Origin: Sporosarcina sp. | Lineage (GTDB): Bacteria; Bacillota; Bacilli; Bacillales_A; Planococcaceae | DNA: 64,000 bases | Reading direction: 5' to 3' | Assembly (NCBI RefSeq): GCF_029257255.1 | Contig: NZ_JARICI010000080.1 | Location: 1-64,000 of the forward strand | Shown: positions 1-7,783 of the stretch, piece by piece | Layout: each line of letters starts with the position of its first letter | How positions within the stretch are numbered: position 1 is the first letter of the stretch | Translations under genes and position numbers: made by a program | Notes under the pieces: model-generated | The model's input: the letters and a program-made list of their open reading frames with translations, nothing else | The model's database searches: none | What the model was told of the DNA's origin: nothing

Positions 1-7
1 GGGTCAT
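1..7 (-). CDS. Start of a leftward gene cut by the window edge
   Basis: On the minus strand an ATG at position 7 is preceded by TAAGGAGAGGTA (positions 11-22), a strong Shine-Dalgarno sequence at suitable spacing. Only two codons (Met-Thr) lie inside the window, so nothing can be said about the product. If real, the 21-bp repeat array at 121-267 lies in this gene's 5' flank. Confidence 0.45.
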
Positions 8-120
8 ATTTACCTCTCCTTAGATGTTTATCGTGGTTGAAAACATTGTATCATGAGGGTAAATATTGGCCCTTTTTCTTTTTACACAATTATATGGACT
101 TTATCGAATTAAAACGGCCG

Positions 121-267
121 CGCGCGAAAGTAGCCTGGCACCGCGCCAAAAACATCTAGAAACGAGCCAAACATCACCGCCACCGCGCGTTTAGTCCGCT
201 TTGCCGCTCCAAACAGCTCAACGAACGAACCAATTCTGTCGTCCACCGCACCATTCGCCACTCGCAT
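121..267. repeat. Degenerate 21-bp array, type A, seven units
   Basis: Units begin at 121, 142, 163, 184, 205, 226 and 247, exactly 21 bp apart. Each starts with a match to CGCRCCAAAC followed by 11 unrelated bases. C at unit position 1 and C at position 5 are invariant, and G at position 2 is present in all seven. The same family recurs at 22418-22564. Read on the minus strand from an ATG at 267, the units give a 52-residue frame (109-267) of heptapeptides ending in Phe-Gly-Ala/Ser or Lys-Arg-Ala, without a convincing ribosome-binding site. The rest of 8-328 holds only the terminator at 279-310. Confidence 0.8.
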
Positions 268-278
268 CACTCACGATC

Positions 279-310
279 AAAAGGATCATCCCCTACGGAT
301 GATCCTTTTT
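279..310. terminator. Bidirectional Rho-independent terminator
   Basis: An 11-bp perfect stem AAAAGGATCAT / ATGATCCTTTT with a 9-nt loop lies just beyond the pxpA stop. It carries T-runs in both directions and ends the leftward pxp-TRAP operon. Confidence 0.8.
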
Positions 311-328
311 CCTATTACTTAATCCCGC

Positions 329-1087
329 TCAGCGCAGGGCCTTCAGCTCTACACCCTTTTCAGTCAGTGACTTTTTGATTTCCTTCACCAGCTCCACTGC
401 TTCATAATTATCGCCGTGAACGCAGATGCTGTCTGCCTGGACCCGCACTTCTTCGCCATCAAGTGTGCGGACCTTGCCGTTCAGTACCATATTAAGTATC
501 TGATCAGCAGCTACCTGTTTATCATGGATCACAGAACCTTCGATGCTGCGGTCCATCAGCTTGCCGTCTGACGTATAGCGGCGGTCGCCAAATACTTCAC
601 TCGCTGTCTGCAGTCCGATTTCTTTTCCTGCCCTGATCAGTTCCCCGCCGGCCAACCCCATTAGGATCAAATCCGGATTTACTGCATGCACGCCTTCTGC
701 AATACCCCGTGCCAAATCATAATCCTTGGCCGCCATATTGTAAAAAGCACCATGCGGTTTGACGTGCTGTAATGTTCCGCCCGCAGCCTTCACAAAACCA
801 TTCAGCGCACTTACTTGATACAGCACATACGCTTTGGCTTCAACAGGTGTGATGAACATTTGTCTGCGTCCGAAACCTAATAGATCTGGAAAGCCTGGGT
901 GCGCGCCGATGGCCACGTTATTTTCCAGCGCCATTTCCACTGTCTTTTGCATAACAATGGGATCACCGGCATGAAAACCGCATGCTACGTTTGCAGAAGT
1001 AACATACTGCAGGACAATTTCATCATTTCCTACTTTAAAATTGCCGAAGCTTTCACCAAGATCACAATTTATATCTACTTTCACCAT
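329..1087 (-). CDS. pxpA: 5-oxoprolinase subunit A (LamB/YcsF family)
   Basis: 252 residues, full length for the LamB/YcsF family. The N-terminus carries the family signature with DINCDLGES near residues 5-13 and NVACGFHAGDP near residues 33-43. PxpA works with PxpB and PxpC in the ATP-dependent cytoplasmic hydrolysis of 5-oxoproline (pyroglutamate) to glutamate. Here pxpA is the last gene of a leftward cluster, 13 bp after dctM and separated from pxpBC by a complete TRAP transporter. This suggests that uptake and hydrolysis of 5-oxoproline or a related lactam/carboxylate are coupled. The start ATG at 1087 follows GAGGTGAAGGATGA. The assignment to the family is firm; the transported substrate is inferred from context. 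Confidence 0.92.
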   Translation of the reverse strand: MVKVDINCDLGESFGNFKVGNDEIVLQYVTSANVACGFHAGDPIVMQKTVEMALENNVAIGAHPGFPDLLGFGRRQMFITPVEAKAYVLYQVSALNGFVKAAGGTLQHVKPHGAFYNMAAKDYDLARGIAEGVHAVNPDLILMGLAGGELIRAGKEIGLQTASEVFGDRRYTSDGKLMDRSIEGSVIHDKQVAADQILNMVLNGKVRTLDGEEVRVQADSICVHGDNYEAVELVKEIKKSLTEKGVELKALR

Positions 1088-1100
1088 TCATCCTTCACCT

Positions 1101-2393
1101 CTACATTTTATTGGGAAGCCATAAAATAATGTCCGGGAAGACTGTTATAACCGCCACGATCAGCAAGATGATCAAGAAAGAAGGCAATGCGTATCTGGCA
1201 ATCGTTAAAATATCTTCGTCCACCATCCCGTTAATGACAAACAAGTTAAAGCCGACCGGCGGCGTGATCTGCGCGACTTCGATCATAAAGATCAGATAGA
1301 TACCGAACCATAAAGGGTCAAAGCCCGCTGCGACAATTAAAGGCAGCGCCAGCGGCATCGTCATTACAATCATGGAGAAACCATCTAGTAAACAGCCTAG
1401 AATAATATACATAATCGTCAAGATGACAATCAGCATATAACTTGATAATCCCATTTCCGAGATAAAAGAGGTCAGCTTGGCAGGCATATTTAAGTAGCCG
1501 ACAACGACTGACAGATAAGAAGCTCCTGCTACGATCAACATAATCATCGTGCTCGTTTTCACCGTTGCCAGCAGAACTTCCTTAAAAATGCGAATTGTTA
1601 ACGTGCGCGAGAATAAAGCGAAAATTAAAGATCCGACAACACCTACGGAAGCTGCTTCGGTCGGCGTCGCCCATCCCGAATAGATACTTCCCAGTACAAG
1701 AAAGATCAGTACAATGACCGGAAGAATCAAAGGCAAAGTCTGGAACCGGTACGCCCAAGAATATTTTTCGTCTCCCACTGCAAGACTCGGATTAATTAAG
1801 CATCTGATAATTATGTAGCCGCTCAACCCGGTCGCCAGGATAATTCCCGGAACAATCCCCGCGATAAACAGTTTACCGATACTGACATCCGCTACAATTC
1901 CATATACGATCATCATCATACTCGGAGGAATCAGAAAGCCAAGCGTTCCGGCGCCTGCCAAGGAACCGAGGCTTAGTGAACGGTCGTAATTCCTTTTGGA
2001 TAGTTCTGGCAGCGTGATCTTTCCCACTGTTGCAGTAGTAGCAGCAGAAGATCCGCTGACTGCGGCAAACAAACTGCTAGCCGCGATATTAACGTGAATC
2101 AGACGGCCCGGCAGAAAACTGATCCAAGGCGTCAATCCTTTGAACAGATTCTCTGAAATCTTACTGCGGAATAAAATTTCTCCCATCAAAATGAATAACG
2201 GCAGCGCAAGCATGGTGGAACTGTTAGTGTTGTTCCAAAGTATATTGTTCATGATGGTCATCGGGGGGCTGCTTGTAAAGAACATTAAACCGCCAATTCC
2301 TACAAGGAACAGCGAGACACCCACCCATATCGTACTTCCTAAGAATAGGACTAAGAGACCTATTAATGTAATTGATACAACGGCTAAACTCAA
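1101..2393 (-). CDS. dctM: TRAP transporter large permease (DctM)
   Basis: 430 residues, almost entirely hydrophobic, with about 11-12 predicted membrane segments. It carries the DctM-family features GSSAATTATVGKITLPE near residues 114-130 and a C-terminal QITPPVGFNLFVING. It is the ion-coupled large membrane subunit of a TRAP uptake system. The TTG start at 2393 is preceded by AAGGGGGACTAGCC. It follows dctQ by 33 bp and precedes pxpA by 13 bp, so the three are almost certainly co-transcribed. Substrate specificity lies in DctP; the Pxp enzymes in the operon point to 5-oxoproline (inference). Confidence 0.9.
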   Translation of the reverse strand: MSLAVVSITLIGLLVLFLGSTIWVGVSLFLVGIGGLMFFTSSPPMTIMNNILWNNTNSSTMLALPLFILMGEILFRSKISENLFKGLTPWISFLPGRLIHVNIAASSLFAAVSGSSAATTATVGKITLPELSKRNYDRSLSLGSLAGAGTLGFLIPPSMMMIVYGIVADVSIGKLFIAGIVPGIILATGLSGYIIIRCLINPSLAVGDEKYSWAYRFQTLPLILPVIVLIFLVLGSIYSGWATPTEAASVGVVGSLIFALFSRTLTIRIFKEVLLATVKTSTMIMLIVAGASYLSVVVGYLNMPAKLTSFISEMGLSSYMLIVILTIMYIILGCLLDGFSMIVMTMPLALPLIVAAGFDPLWFGIYLIFMIEVAQITPPVGFNLFVINGMVDEDILTIARYALPSFLIILLIVAVITVFPDIILWLPNKM

Positions 2394-2426
2394 GGCTAGT
2401 CCCCCTTCATTTCATAAGTGCTATTG

Positions 2427-2966
2427 TTAACGGCCCAGTATATCAATTTCTTCTTCCTGCTGTTCACCGTAATCTTTATCTTTAATCTTCAAGATGCATT
2501 TAAAAATTTCCGCAACAAATTGAAGTGAAATTAATAATGAACCGAGAGGCATAGCAAATTGAGGAATGGCGAGCATTGTTTTGGAGATTTGCATAGAACG
2601 TTTGCCGGTTGCAACAGCATCTAAAAAGTAGTTCGTTGTTGCATACGTGATAATAATAAATATAATGAGTCCGACCAATAGCGCATAAATTTCTAACATA
2701 GCACGGGACTTTCCGGTCTTCACTACTCTATATAAAAACTCCAGTCTGATATGACCTTTATCTTTGAGTGTGTAAGCTAAACCGAAAAAGGTGATCGCTA
2801 CCATGAAATACGCTGTGTATTCCTGAGTGATATAAAGTGTGCCGTTGAATAAATTTCTCACGACAATTTCGGCCATTACCAGCACAACACCCGCCATAAT
2901 GAATACGCCGGCAAGAATCCCCAAAAACTGAGAAATCGCATCGATGATTCGTATAAATCTTCTCAT
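2427..2966 (-). CDS. dctQ: TRAP transporter small permease (DctQ)
   Basis: 179 residues with four hydrophobic segments, as expected for the DctQ small membrane subunit that associates with DctM and docks the DctP binding protein. RNLFNGTLYITQEYTAYFMV near residues 36-55 fits the DctQ family. The ATG at 2966 follows AAAGGGGACAGACAGC. A long hairpin (3011-3057) separates it from dctP, which may let the binding protein be made in excess. Confidence 0.85.
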   Translation of the reverse strand: MRRFIRIIDAISQFLGILAGVFIMAGVVLVMAEIVVRNLFNGTLYITQEYTAYFMVAITFFGLAYTLKDKGHIRLEFLYRVVKTGKSRAMLEIYALLVGLIIFIIITYATTNYFLDAVATGKRSMQISKTMLAIPQFAMPLGSLLISLQFVAEIFKCILKIKDKDYGEQQEEEIDILGR

Positions 2967-3010
2967 GCTGTCTGTCCCCTTTCCGCAAAAGTGGATTCAT
3001 TAAATTTCAA

Positions 3011-3057
3011 TAGAAAGCTCCTGGCATTCTTATGAATAATCCGCCAAGAGCTTTCTA
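3011..3057 (-). terminator. Intra-operon hairpin between dctP and dctQ
   Basis: TAGAAAGCTCcTGGC (3011-3025) pairs with GCCAaGAGCTTTCTA (3043-3057), a 15-bp stem with one mismatch and a 17-nt loop. The U-run downstream in the leftward direction is weak. It is best seen as a partial terminator or 3'-end stabiliser that raises dctP mRNA over dctQM-pxpA. Confidence 0.6.
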
Positions 3058-3076
3058 TCCGATTTAAAGAAGCTGA

Positions 3077-4117
3077 TTAGCGTCCAACTTCTTTATTGAA
3101 CTGATCGATAATTTCCTGTGCTTCAGGGGGCGCAGTCTTCAGCCAGTCCTGCCTGATGTCTTCTGTTACTTCCGCTAAGCTGTCCATAAACTCCTGACTT
3201 GGCTCAAGCGTTGTAATTCCGTTTTCATTGACGACGGCTTCTTTTTCTTTATCAAGCTCCGCACCGATCTTCCACATGATTTCTTCCATTTCCTTACCTG
3301 CATTAATGATTTTGTCCTGTGTTTCTTTATCCAGCTTGTTTAATTCGTCCAAGTTTACAGAAACAAAGTTTGTTGCCATTGTTACGTTTGCAGGTACATA
3401 GTAGTCAAGAACTTCCCAGAATTTCGCATCTACCCCAGTAGGAGTGGACGTCAATACAGAGTCAATTACGCCAGTTGACAATGAAGAATACACTTCACTG
3501 AACGGAAGCGGGTGAGGTGTTCCGCCAGCAGCTTCTACTACCAATGCACCGTTCTTGTCATACGTACGCATCTTCAAACCTTTCATATCAGCCAAAGACT
3601 TTACTTCGTTCTTTGTCCAGAAACCTGCAGCCGGCCAAGGAGCGATATAAAGAATCTTTTGATTCCATTTTTCTTCTGCCATTTTGTCAAAGTAAGGTCG
3701 GGAGATATCGTTAAGAATTTTTCCTTCTTCATAACTTTGTACTAAGAATGGCAATGTTACGATTTCGAATAAAGGCTCATCACCCGCCACACCGCTCGTT
3801 AAGATATCTGATACTGGAACAGCATTGTCACGCACTGCAGATAAAAGCTCAGGTCCTTCATAACCCAGAGCCCCGCCCAATTGTACTTCCAATTTCACTT
3901 TTCCGTCTGTTGCTTCATCCAACTTTTGAGCAAATTCTTTCAAGCCTTCACCGTTGTGGTTATTTTCAGGATAGACGGAGTTTGCTACCCAGCTGACCGG
4001 CTTATCTGAACTTCCGCCGTCGCTTCCTGCTTCTTTACCTGAGTCGTCATTACCACAACCGGACAATATTAAGAATAAAGATAATACCGATGCTGCAAGT
4101 GTCATTTGTTTTTTCAT
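3077..4117 (-). CDS. dctP: TRAP transporter solute-binding lipoprotein (DctP)
   Basis: 346 residues. A Lys-rich N-terminus, a hydrophobic stretch and the lipobox LILSGCGND (Cys near residue 21) make this an exported lipoprotein held on the outer face of the membrane. The rest resembles DctP/TRAP extracytoplasmic binding proteins, including the substrate-contact region KGLKMRTYDKNG and PLPFSEVYSSLSTGVIDSV in the middle. It delivers solute to DctQM encoded downstream. The ATG at 4117 follows CAAGGGGGATCTACAAAC. The ligand cannot be read from the sequence; 5-oxoproline is suggested by the flanking pxp genes. Confidence 0.88.
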   Translation of the reverse strand: MKKQMTLAASVLSLFLILSGCGNDDSGKEAGSDGGSSDKPVSWVANSVYPENNHNGEGLKEFAQKLDEATDGKVKLEVQLGGALGYEGPELLSAVRDNAVPVSDILTSGVAGDEPLFEIVTLPFLVQSYEEGKILNDISRPYFDKMAEEKWNQKILYIAPWPAAGFWTKNEVKSLADMKGLKMRTYDKNGALVVEAAGGTPHPLPFSEVYSSLSTGVIDSVLTSTPTGVDAKFWEVLDYYVPANVTMATNFVSVNLDELNKLDKETQDKIINAGKEMEEIMWKIGAELDKEKEAVVNENGITTLEPSQEFMDSLAEVTEDIRQDWLKTAPPEAQEIIDQFNKEVGR

Positions 4118-4219
4118 GTTTGTAGATCCCCCTTGTATGTTTTACTATCACATTCCATTCAGCACTACCCCGCCCCCCCTTTAAAGTCGCGTAGTTTTTA
4201 TCATCTGTTTATAGAAAAC

Positions 4220-5179
4220 TCACCGATTACTAACAGAAAGCAGTTTAAAAACGCTTTCTTGTTCTGCCAGCAACCGGTGACTTTCTTCTATATCAATTGC
4301 TTCAAAAAATACAAGGTCACCTGGTTTTCCCTGTGCGATTTTAAACAGGTCGACGGTTACGACTACACCGATTTTTGGATAACCGCCCGTTGTCTGTCTG
4401 TCTGCTAATAAGAGAATCGGTTCACCGTTGTTCGGAATCTGGATAGCACCGTTTGGAATCGGATCCGTGATTTGCTCTTGCGTCAGATTGGTTTCCAGGC
4501 GCTCCCCCTGCAGACGATAGCCCATCCGGTCAGAATGCGCGGATACCTCATATGTACTCGCCAGGAACTTTTTCTGGCTGTCCTCCGTAAAAGCGTCCCA
4601 CTGTGGCCCCTTAATGATTCGTAGCGTGATTTCATTGGCATACTTCGGAATCAACTCACTGTGCAGGCTTTTTCTGTATCCCTTTCTCGTTTCGTGCTGA
4701 GAATTATATGCATGCAGTACATCGCCTTTTTGCAGCTTTCGTCCTTCATAGCCGCCGATATTTGCTCGCAAGTAAGTAGAACGGCTGCCCATCAGCAGCG
4801 GTGCGTCAAATCCACCGGCGATTGCTAAGTATGTCCGGCACCCGTCAATAATCGGTCCAAACTCTAAGACTGTCCCTTTCTTTAAGTCCATCTCTGTCCA
4901 TAAAGGAATCGGCTTTCCGTTGACTGAAGGAGATAAATCTGCACCTGTTATCGCAATCTTGCAGTCTTCCAGAATAGAAAACGTTGGTCCTGTCAGCGTA
5001 ATTTCAAGTACAGCTGCATTTTCGTCATTGCCTGCCAATAAATTTGCCATTCGCATAGCATACTTGTCCATTGCGCCTGACACTACAATTCCAAATTGCT
5101 GATAGCCTGAGCGGCCCAGATCCTGAATAGTTGTCAGCATTCCGGGTTTCAACACTTCTAGTACCGCCATGCTTTTCAT
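4220..5179 (-). CDS. pxpC: 5-oxoprolinase subunit C (biotin-dependent carboxyltransferase-like)
   Basis: About 319 residues of the PxpC/KipA (AHS2) family, with LKPGMLTTIQDLGRSGYQQF at the N-terminus, GGFDAPLLMGSRSTYLRANIG in the middle and LLADRQTTGGYPKIGVV near the C-terminus. It forms a complex with PxpB; together with PxpA it hydrolyses 5-oxoproline using ATP. In Bacillus subtilis the homologues are KipI/KipA, first known through sporulation-kinase inhibition. The ATG at 5179 lies one base after the pxpB stop and was chosen over an upstream codon inside pxpB because GGGAGG precedes it. The genes are transcriptionally, and probably translationally, coupled. Confidence 0.9.
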   Translation of the reverse strand: MKSMAVLEVLKPGMLTTIQDLGRSGYQQFGIVVSGAMDKYAMRMANLLAGNDENAAVLEITLTGPTFSILEDCKIAITGADLSPSVNGKPIPLWTEMDLKKGTVLEFGPIIDGCRTYLAIAGGFDAPLLMGSRSTYLRANIGGYEGRKLQKGDVLHAYNSQHETRKGYRKSLHSELIPKYANEITLRIIKGPQWDAFTEDSQKKFLASTYEVSAHSDRMGYRLQGERLETNLTQEQITDPIPNGAIQIPNNGEPILLLADRQTTGGYPKIGVVVTVDLFKIAQGKPGDLVFFEAIDIEESHRLLAEQESVFKLLSVSNR

Positions 5180-5180
5180 G

Positions 5181-5894
5181 TTAGTAGCTGCCTCCCTTGT
5201 ACTGCGGAGTATCTTCATGCATTAATTCGGAATATCGTTCTTCTGTAATCGGAATGAAGCGGATTGCGTCTCCTGGGGAAATCAACACAGGGCGTTCAGT
5301 TTCTTCGGGTTTGAAAAGCGGTGCAGGCGTTCTTCCTATGATTCTCCAGCCGCCCGGTGTAGTCAGCGGATAAATGCCTGTCTGCTGTCCGGCAATGCCG
5401 ACTGAACCTGCGGGAGTCTGTAATCTTGGTGATTCCAATCGGGGTGTATGTATTCTTGAATCTAATCCTCCCAAATAGGGAAAGCCGGGAACGAAGCCAA
5501 TCATATAAACCCGGTATATTTCTTCCGTATGAATTCGTATCACTTCTTGTTCTATCAGATGATGATACTCTGCTATGAACGCCAGGTCAGGTCCTGCATC
5601 GCCTCCATACAAGACGGGTATGTCGTGAACAACCATTTTCTTTTTCTTCTGACTGACTGACGATACATCTATTAAATGAATTCTTTTTATTAATTCGCTA
5701 CATGTAATGTGCAGCGGATTGTAATAGATCATGACAGTTGCAAAAGCCGGAACTAACTCTTCTACGCCATGAATTCCTGCTTGATGAATGCACTCTGCCA
5801 AGCGTATAACGTTCTCATTTATATCTTCAGAGATTTTCTGTTCGAATGAAACCAACACTGCACAATCGCCAGCAGGTCGACAATCAAATTGCAT
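5181..5894 (-). CDS. pxpB: 5-oxoprolinase subunit B (KipI family)
   Basis: 237 residues of the PxpB/KipI (AHS1) family. Hallmarks are GDCAVLVSFEQKIS at the N-terminus, the central VYMIGFVPGFPYLGGLD, and RLESPRLQTPAGSVGIAGQQ followed by YPLTTPGGWRIIGRTP. It is the partner of PxpC in ATP-dependent 5-oxoprolinase. As first gene of the leftward pxpBC-TRAP-pxpA cluster it sits 52 bp from a clear sigma-A-type promoter with an overlapping dyad. No regulator gene lies in the cluster. Confidence 0.9.
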   Translation of the reverse strand: MQFDCRPAGDCAVLVSFEQKISEDINENVIRLAECIHQAGIHGVEELVPAFATVMIYYNPLHITCSELIKRIHLIDVSSVSQKKKKMVVHDIPVLYGGDAGPDLAFIAEYHHLIEQEVIRIHTEEIYRVYMIGFVPGFPYLGGLDSRIHTPRLESPRLQTPAGSVGIAGQQTGIYPLTTPGGWRIIGRTPAPLFKPEETERPVLISPGDAIRFIPITEERYSELMHEDTPQYKGGSY

Positions 5895-5945
5895 GATGTA
5901 TTCTCCTATTCAATAAACCAATTTGATTACGTAATAAGTATCCAT

Positions 5946-5995
5946 AGAATAATAGTAAATTAGAATAATGTCAATGTTTAAATTATTCTAATTTA
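5946..5995 (-). promoter_or_regulatory. Promoter and 14-bp inverted-repeat operator of the pxp-TRAP operon
   Basis: On the minus strand TTGACA (5969-5974), a 17-bp spacer and TATTCT (5946-5951) form a good sigma-A promoter. A perfect 14-bp inverted repeat, TAAATTAGAATAAT (5956-5969) and its complement (5982-5995), flanks the -35 box. A further copy of TAGAATAAT lies at 5945-5953 over the -10. This is the arrangement of a repressor operator. The protein is unknown. The remainder of the 5895-6239 gap holds the VTC gene's leader and nothing else recognised. Confidence 0.7.
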
Positions 5996-6239
5996 ACAAT
6001 AGGTAAACGCTACTTAGGGGAGCTTTCGACATTAGTTTGTAGAAGGAACACTGTATTTCCTTAATTTCTGTAAAGTGCACAGAAATACGGAAATCAACGG
6101 CGCTCAGTTACTTCCACGATGTAATTTGTTTAGTTCAACTTATATAGTTCTCATCAATTTCTAATCTTTCACTACTCTTTTCCTCATGTTCCTTACTTAT
6201 ACTTAGACTATCGAATGAAAACAGAAGGAGCAGATCCAT

Positions 6240-7049
6240 ATGGCGATAGAAATCTTCAGCAGAAAAGAGCAAAAATACTTAATTACTCGCCGCCAATACG
6301 AAGAACTTACAGACCGGATCGGACCCAAAATGCGCAACGATAAGAACGGTGTCGACGGGAAATATTCAGTCACTAGCCTGTACTTCGACAATGCAGAGAA
6401 AGGTATTTACTTTGAGACAAAAAACAAACTAAAATATCGTCAGAAATTGCGCTTGCGCGTATACGATGACGCAGACCTTAACAGCACCGCGTTCTTTGAA
6501 GTGAAACAGAAACATAAGAAAGTTGTCAATAAACGGCGAATGCTTCTACCGCTCAGAGAAGCATACCGCTATTTAGAAGAAGATGGACAAGCCGGATTGG
6601 ATCAATACGAAACGTCTAATTCACAAGTCATGAAGGAAGTTGATTATTTCCGGAAGTTCTATCAGTTGCGTCCTGAAATGGTCGTGTCATACAGCCGTCA
6701 TGCGCTTCACGGCATTAATGATTCCGAACTGCGCATCACGTTCGACTTCGATTTGAAATGTCGCAAAGAAGATCTACATATTGAGAATGGACCGTATGGA
6801 GAGCATTTTATAGATCCCGACCTTGTCGTGCTGGAAGTAAAAGTCGATCACAGTGTGCCGCTTTGGCTCGCTCGTATTTTACAGGAACTGCAGTGCGAGC
6901 AGCGAAGTGCGTCAAAGTTTTGCACAAGCACAGAGTTGTTAAGCGGAGATATATTACCGCAGGCAGGCTATTTTGAACCAAAAGAATTGGAAGAACCGAT
7001 TACAGGAGGAATAGAGAATGAATCAGATCACGAACTTGTTTTCATCTAA
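6240..7049 (+). CDS. VTC-domain (polyphosphate polymerase-like) protein
   Basis: 269 residues matching the VTC domain, a triphosphate-tunnel fold. It is rich in paired basic and acidic residues, with RKEQKYLITRRQYEEL near the start, YSVTSLYFDNAEKGIYFETK, YRQKLRLRVYD, EVKQKHKKVVNKRRM, and late LVVLEVKVDHSVPLWL. In yeast Vtc4 this domain makes polyphosphate. In bacteria the domain is common next to DUF4956 membrane proteins and CotH kinases, with function mostly unproven. It overlaps the DUF4956 gene by 32 bp. The ATG follows GAAGGAGC. Activity here is inference; the domain call is solid. Confidence 0.85.
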   Translation: MAIEIFSRKEQKYLITRRQYEELTDRIGPKMRNDKNGVDGKYSVTSLYFDNAEKGIYFETKNKLKYRQKLRLRVYDDADLNSTAFFEVKQKHKKVVNKRRMLLPLREAYRYLEEDGQAGLDQYETSNSQVMKEVDYFRKFYQLRPEMVVSYSRHALHGINDSELRITFDFDLKCRKEDLHIENGPYGEHFIDPDLVVLEVKVDHSVPLWLARILQELQCEQRSASKFCTSTELLSGDILPQAGYFEPKELEEPITGGIENESDHELVFI

Positions 7050-7704
7050 TGGATTAGACGGTGCCACGCCGACAATGTGGATGAGTATTTCCGCGATGGC
7101 GCTTGCAGCTGTCCTAAGCTTAATAATTACAAAGGTTTACCAGATTACGTTTACAGGAGAACGCTATTCACAGGCATTTGTACATACGATCATCATGATG
7201 AGTGTCGTCGTGTCCGTCGTCATGAATGTCGTAAGCGACAATGCAGGCGTCGCATTCGGTTTATTCGCCGTCTTTTCCCTCATTCGTTTTAGAAGTGCTG
7301 TAACGAATGCCAAGGATATCTCGTACATTTTCTTTGGATTATGTGTGGGAATGACCGCAGGACTGTTTCAGTTCCCTCTCGCCATTGCTTTAACATTATT
7401 CGCAAGTCTGATCTTCTACCTTCTATATAAAGTCGATTACGGCAAAGGGAAAGACACACAGATCCTAAAAGTGACGGTGCCTGAGAACTTGAACCACGAA
7501 AACTTATTCGATGACATCTTAAATGAAAAGACAGAATCTTACCAGCTTCGTCAAGTAGAGACAACGAACTTGGGGACGATGATTCTCTATACTTTTGCAA
7601 TTAGAAGCAAAACCGATACAAAAGATCAGGACCTGCTCAATGAAATCCGTGTACGTAATGCGAATTTGAAAGTATCCCTTTCATATTTAGAGATGCGTGA
7701 CTGA
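7018..7704 (+). CDS. DUF4956 family membrane protein
   Basis: 228 residues. The N-terminal two thirds hold four or five membrane segments (about 20-42, 55-80, 98-135), and the last 80 residues form a cytosolic domain. The motif FGLFAVFSLIRFRSAVTNAK (residues about 81-100) is typical of DUF4956. The start ATG at 7018 follows GGAGGAATAGAG inside the end of the VTC gene. The tight overlap says the two proteins act together, plausibly with the VTC domain working at the membrane, but no function is established. A strong terminator ends the pair. Confidence 0.85.
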   Translation: MNQITNLFSSNGLDGATPTMWMSISAMALAAVLSLIITKVYQITFTGERYSQAFVHTIIMMSVVVSVVMNVVSDNAGVAFGLFAVFSLIRFRSAVTNAKDISYIFFGLCVGMTAGLFQFPLAIALTLFASLIFYLLYKVDYGKGKDTQILKVTVPENLNHENLFDDILNEKTESYQLRQVETTNLGTMILYTFAIRSKTDTKDQDLLNEIRVRNANLKVSLSYLEMRD

Positions 7705-7715
7705 AACTATAAATT

Positions 7716-7748
7716 AAAAAATCCAACCGACACCCGGTTGGATTTTTT
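7716..7748. terminator. Bidirectional terminator
   Basis: A perfect 13-bp stem AAAAAATCCAACC / GGTTGGATTTTTT with a 7-nt loop follows the DUF4956 stop. Confidence 0.9.
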
Positions 7749-7750
7749 AA

Positions 7751-7766
7751 CGTTTCACGTGGAACA
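7751..7766 (-). promoter_or_regulatory. parS-like centromere site
   Basis: On the minus strand TGTTCCACGTGAAACG matches the Bacillus subtilis ParB/Spo0J site TGTTNCACGTGAAACA at 15 of 16 positions, differing only in the last base. It lies in the short gap between a terminator and the 3' end of the ABC-F gene, a neutral place for a partition site. Chromosomal parS sites cluster near the origin. Confidence 0.8.
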
Positions 7767-7783
7767 TTGTATAATTTTGTCAA

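Noticed and set aside
109..267. 52-codon minus-strand gene made of heptapeptide repeats
   Set aside because: The frame is open but no proper ribosome-binding site precedes it, and the sister array at 22418 has an in-frame stop, so I list it as a repeat and not a gene.
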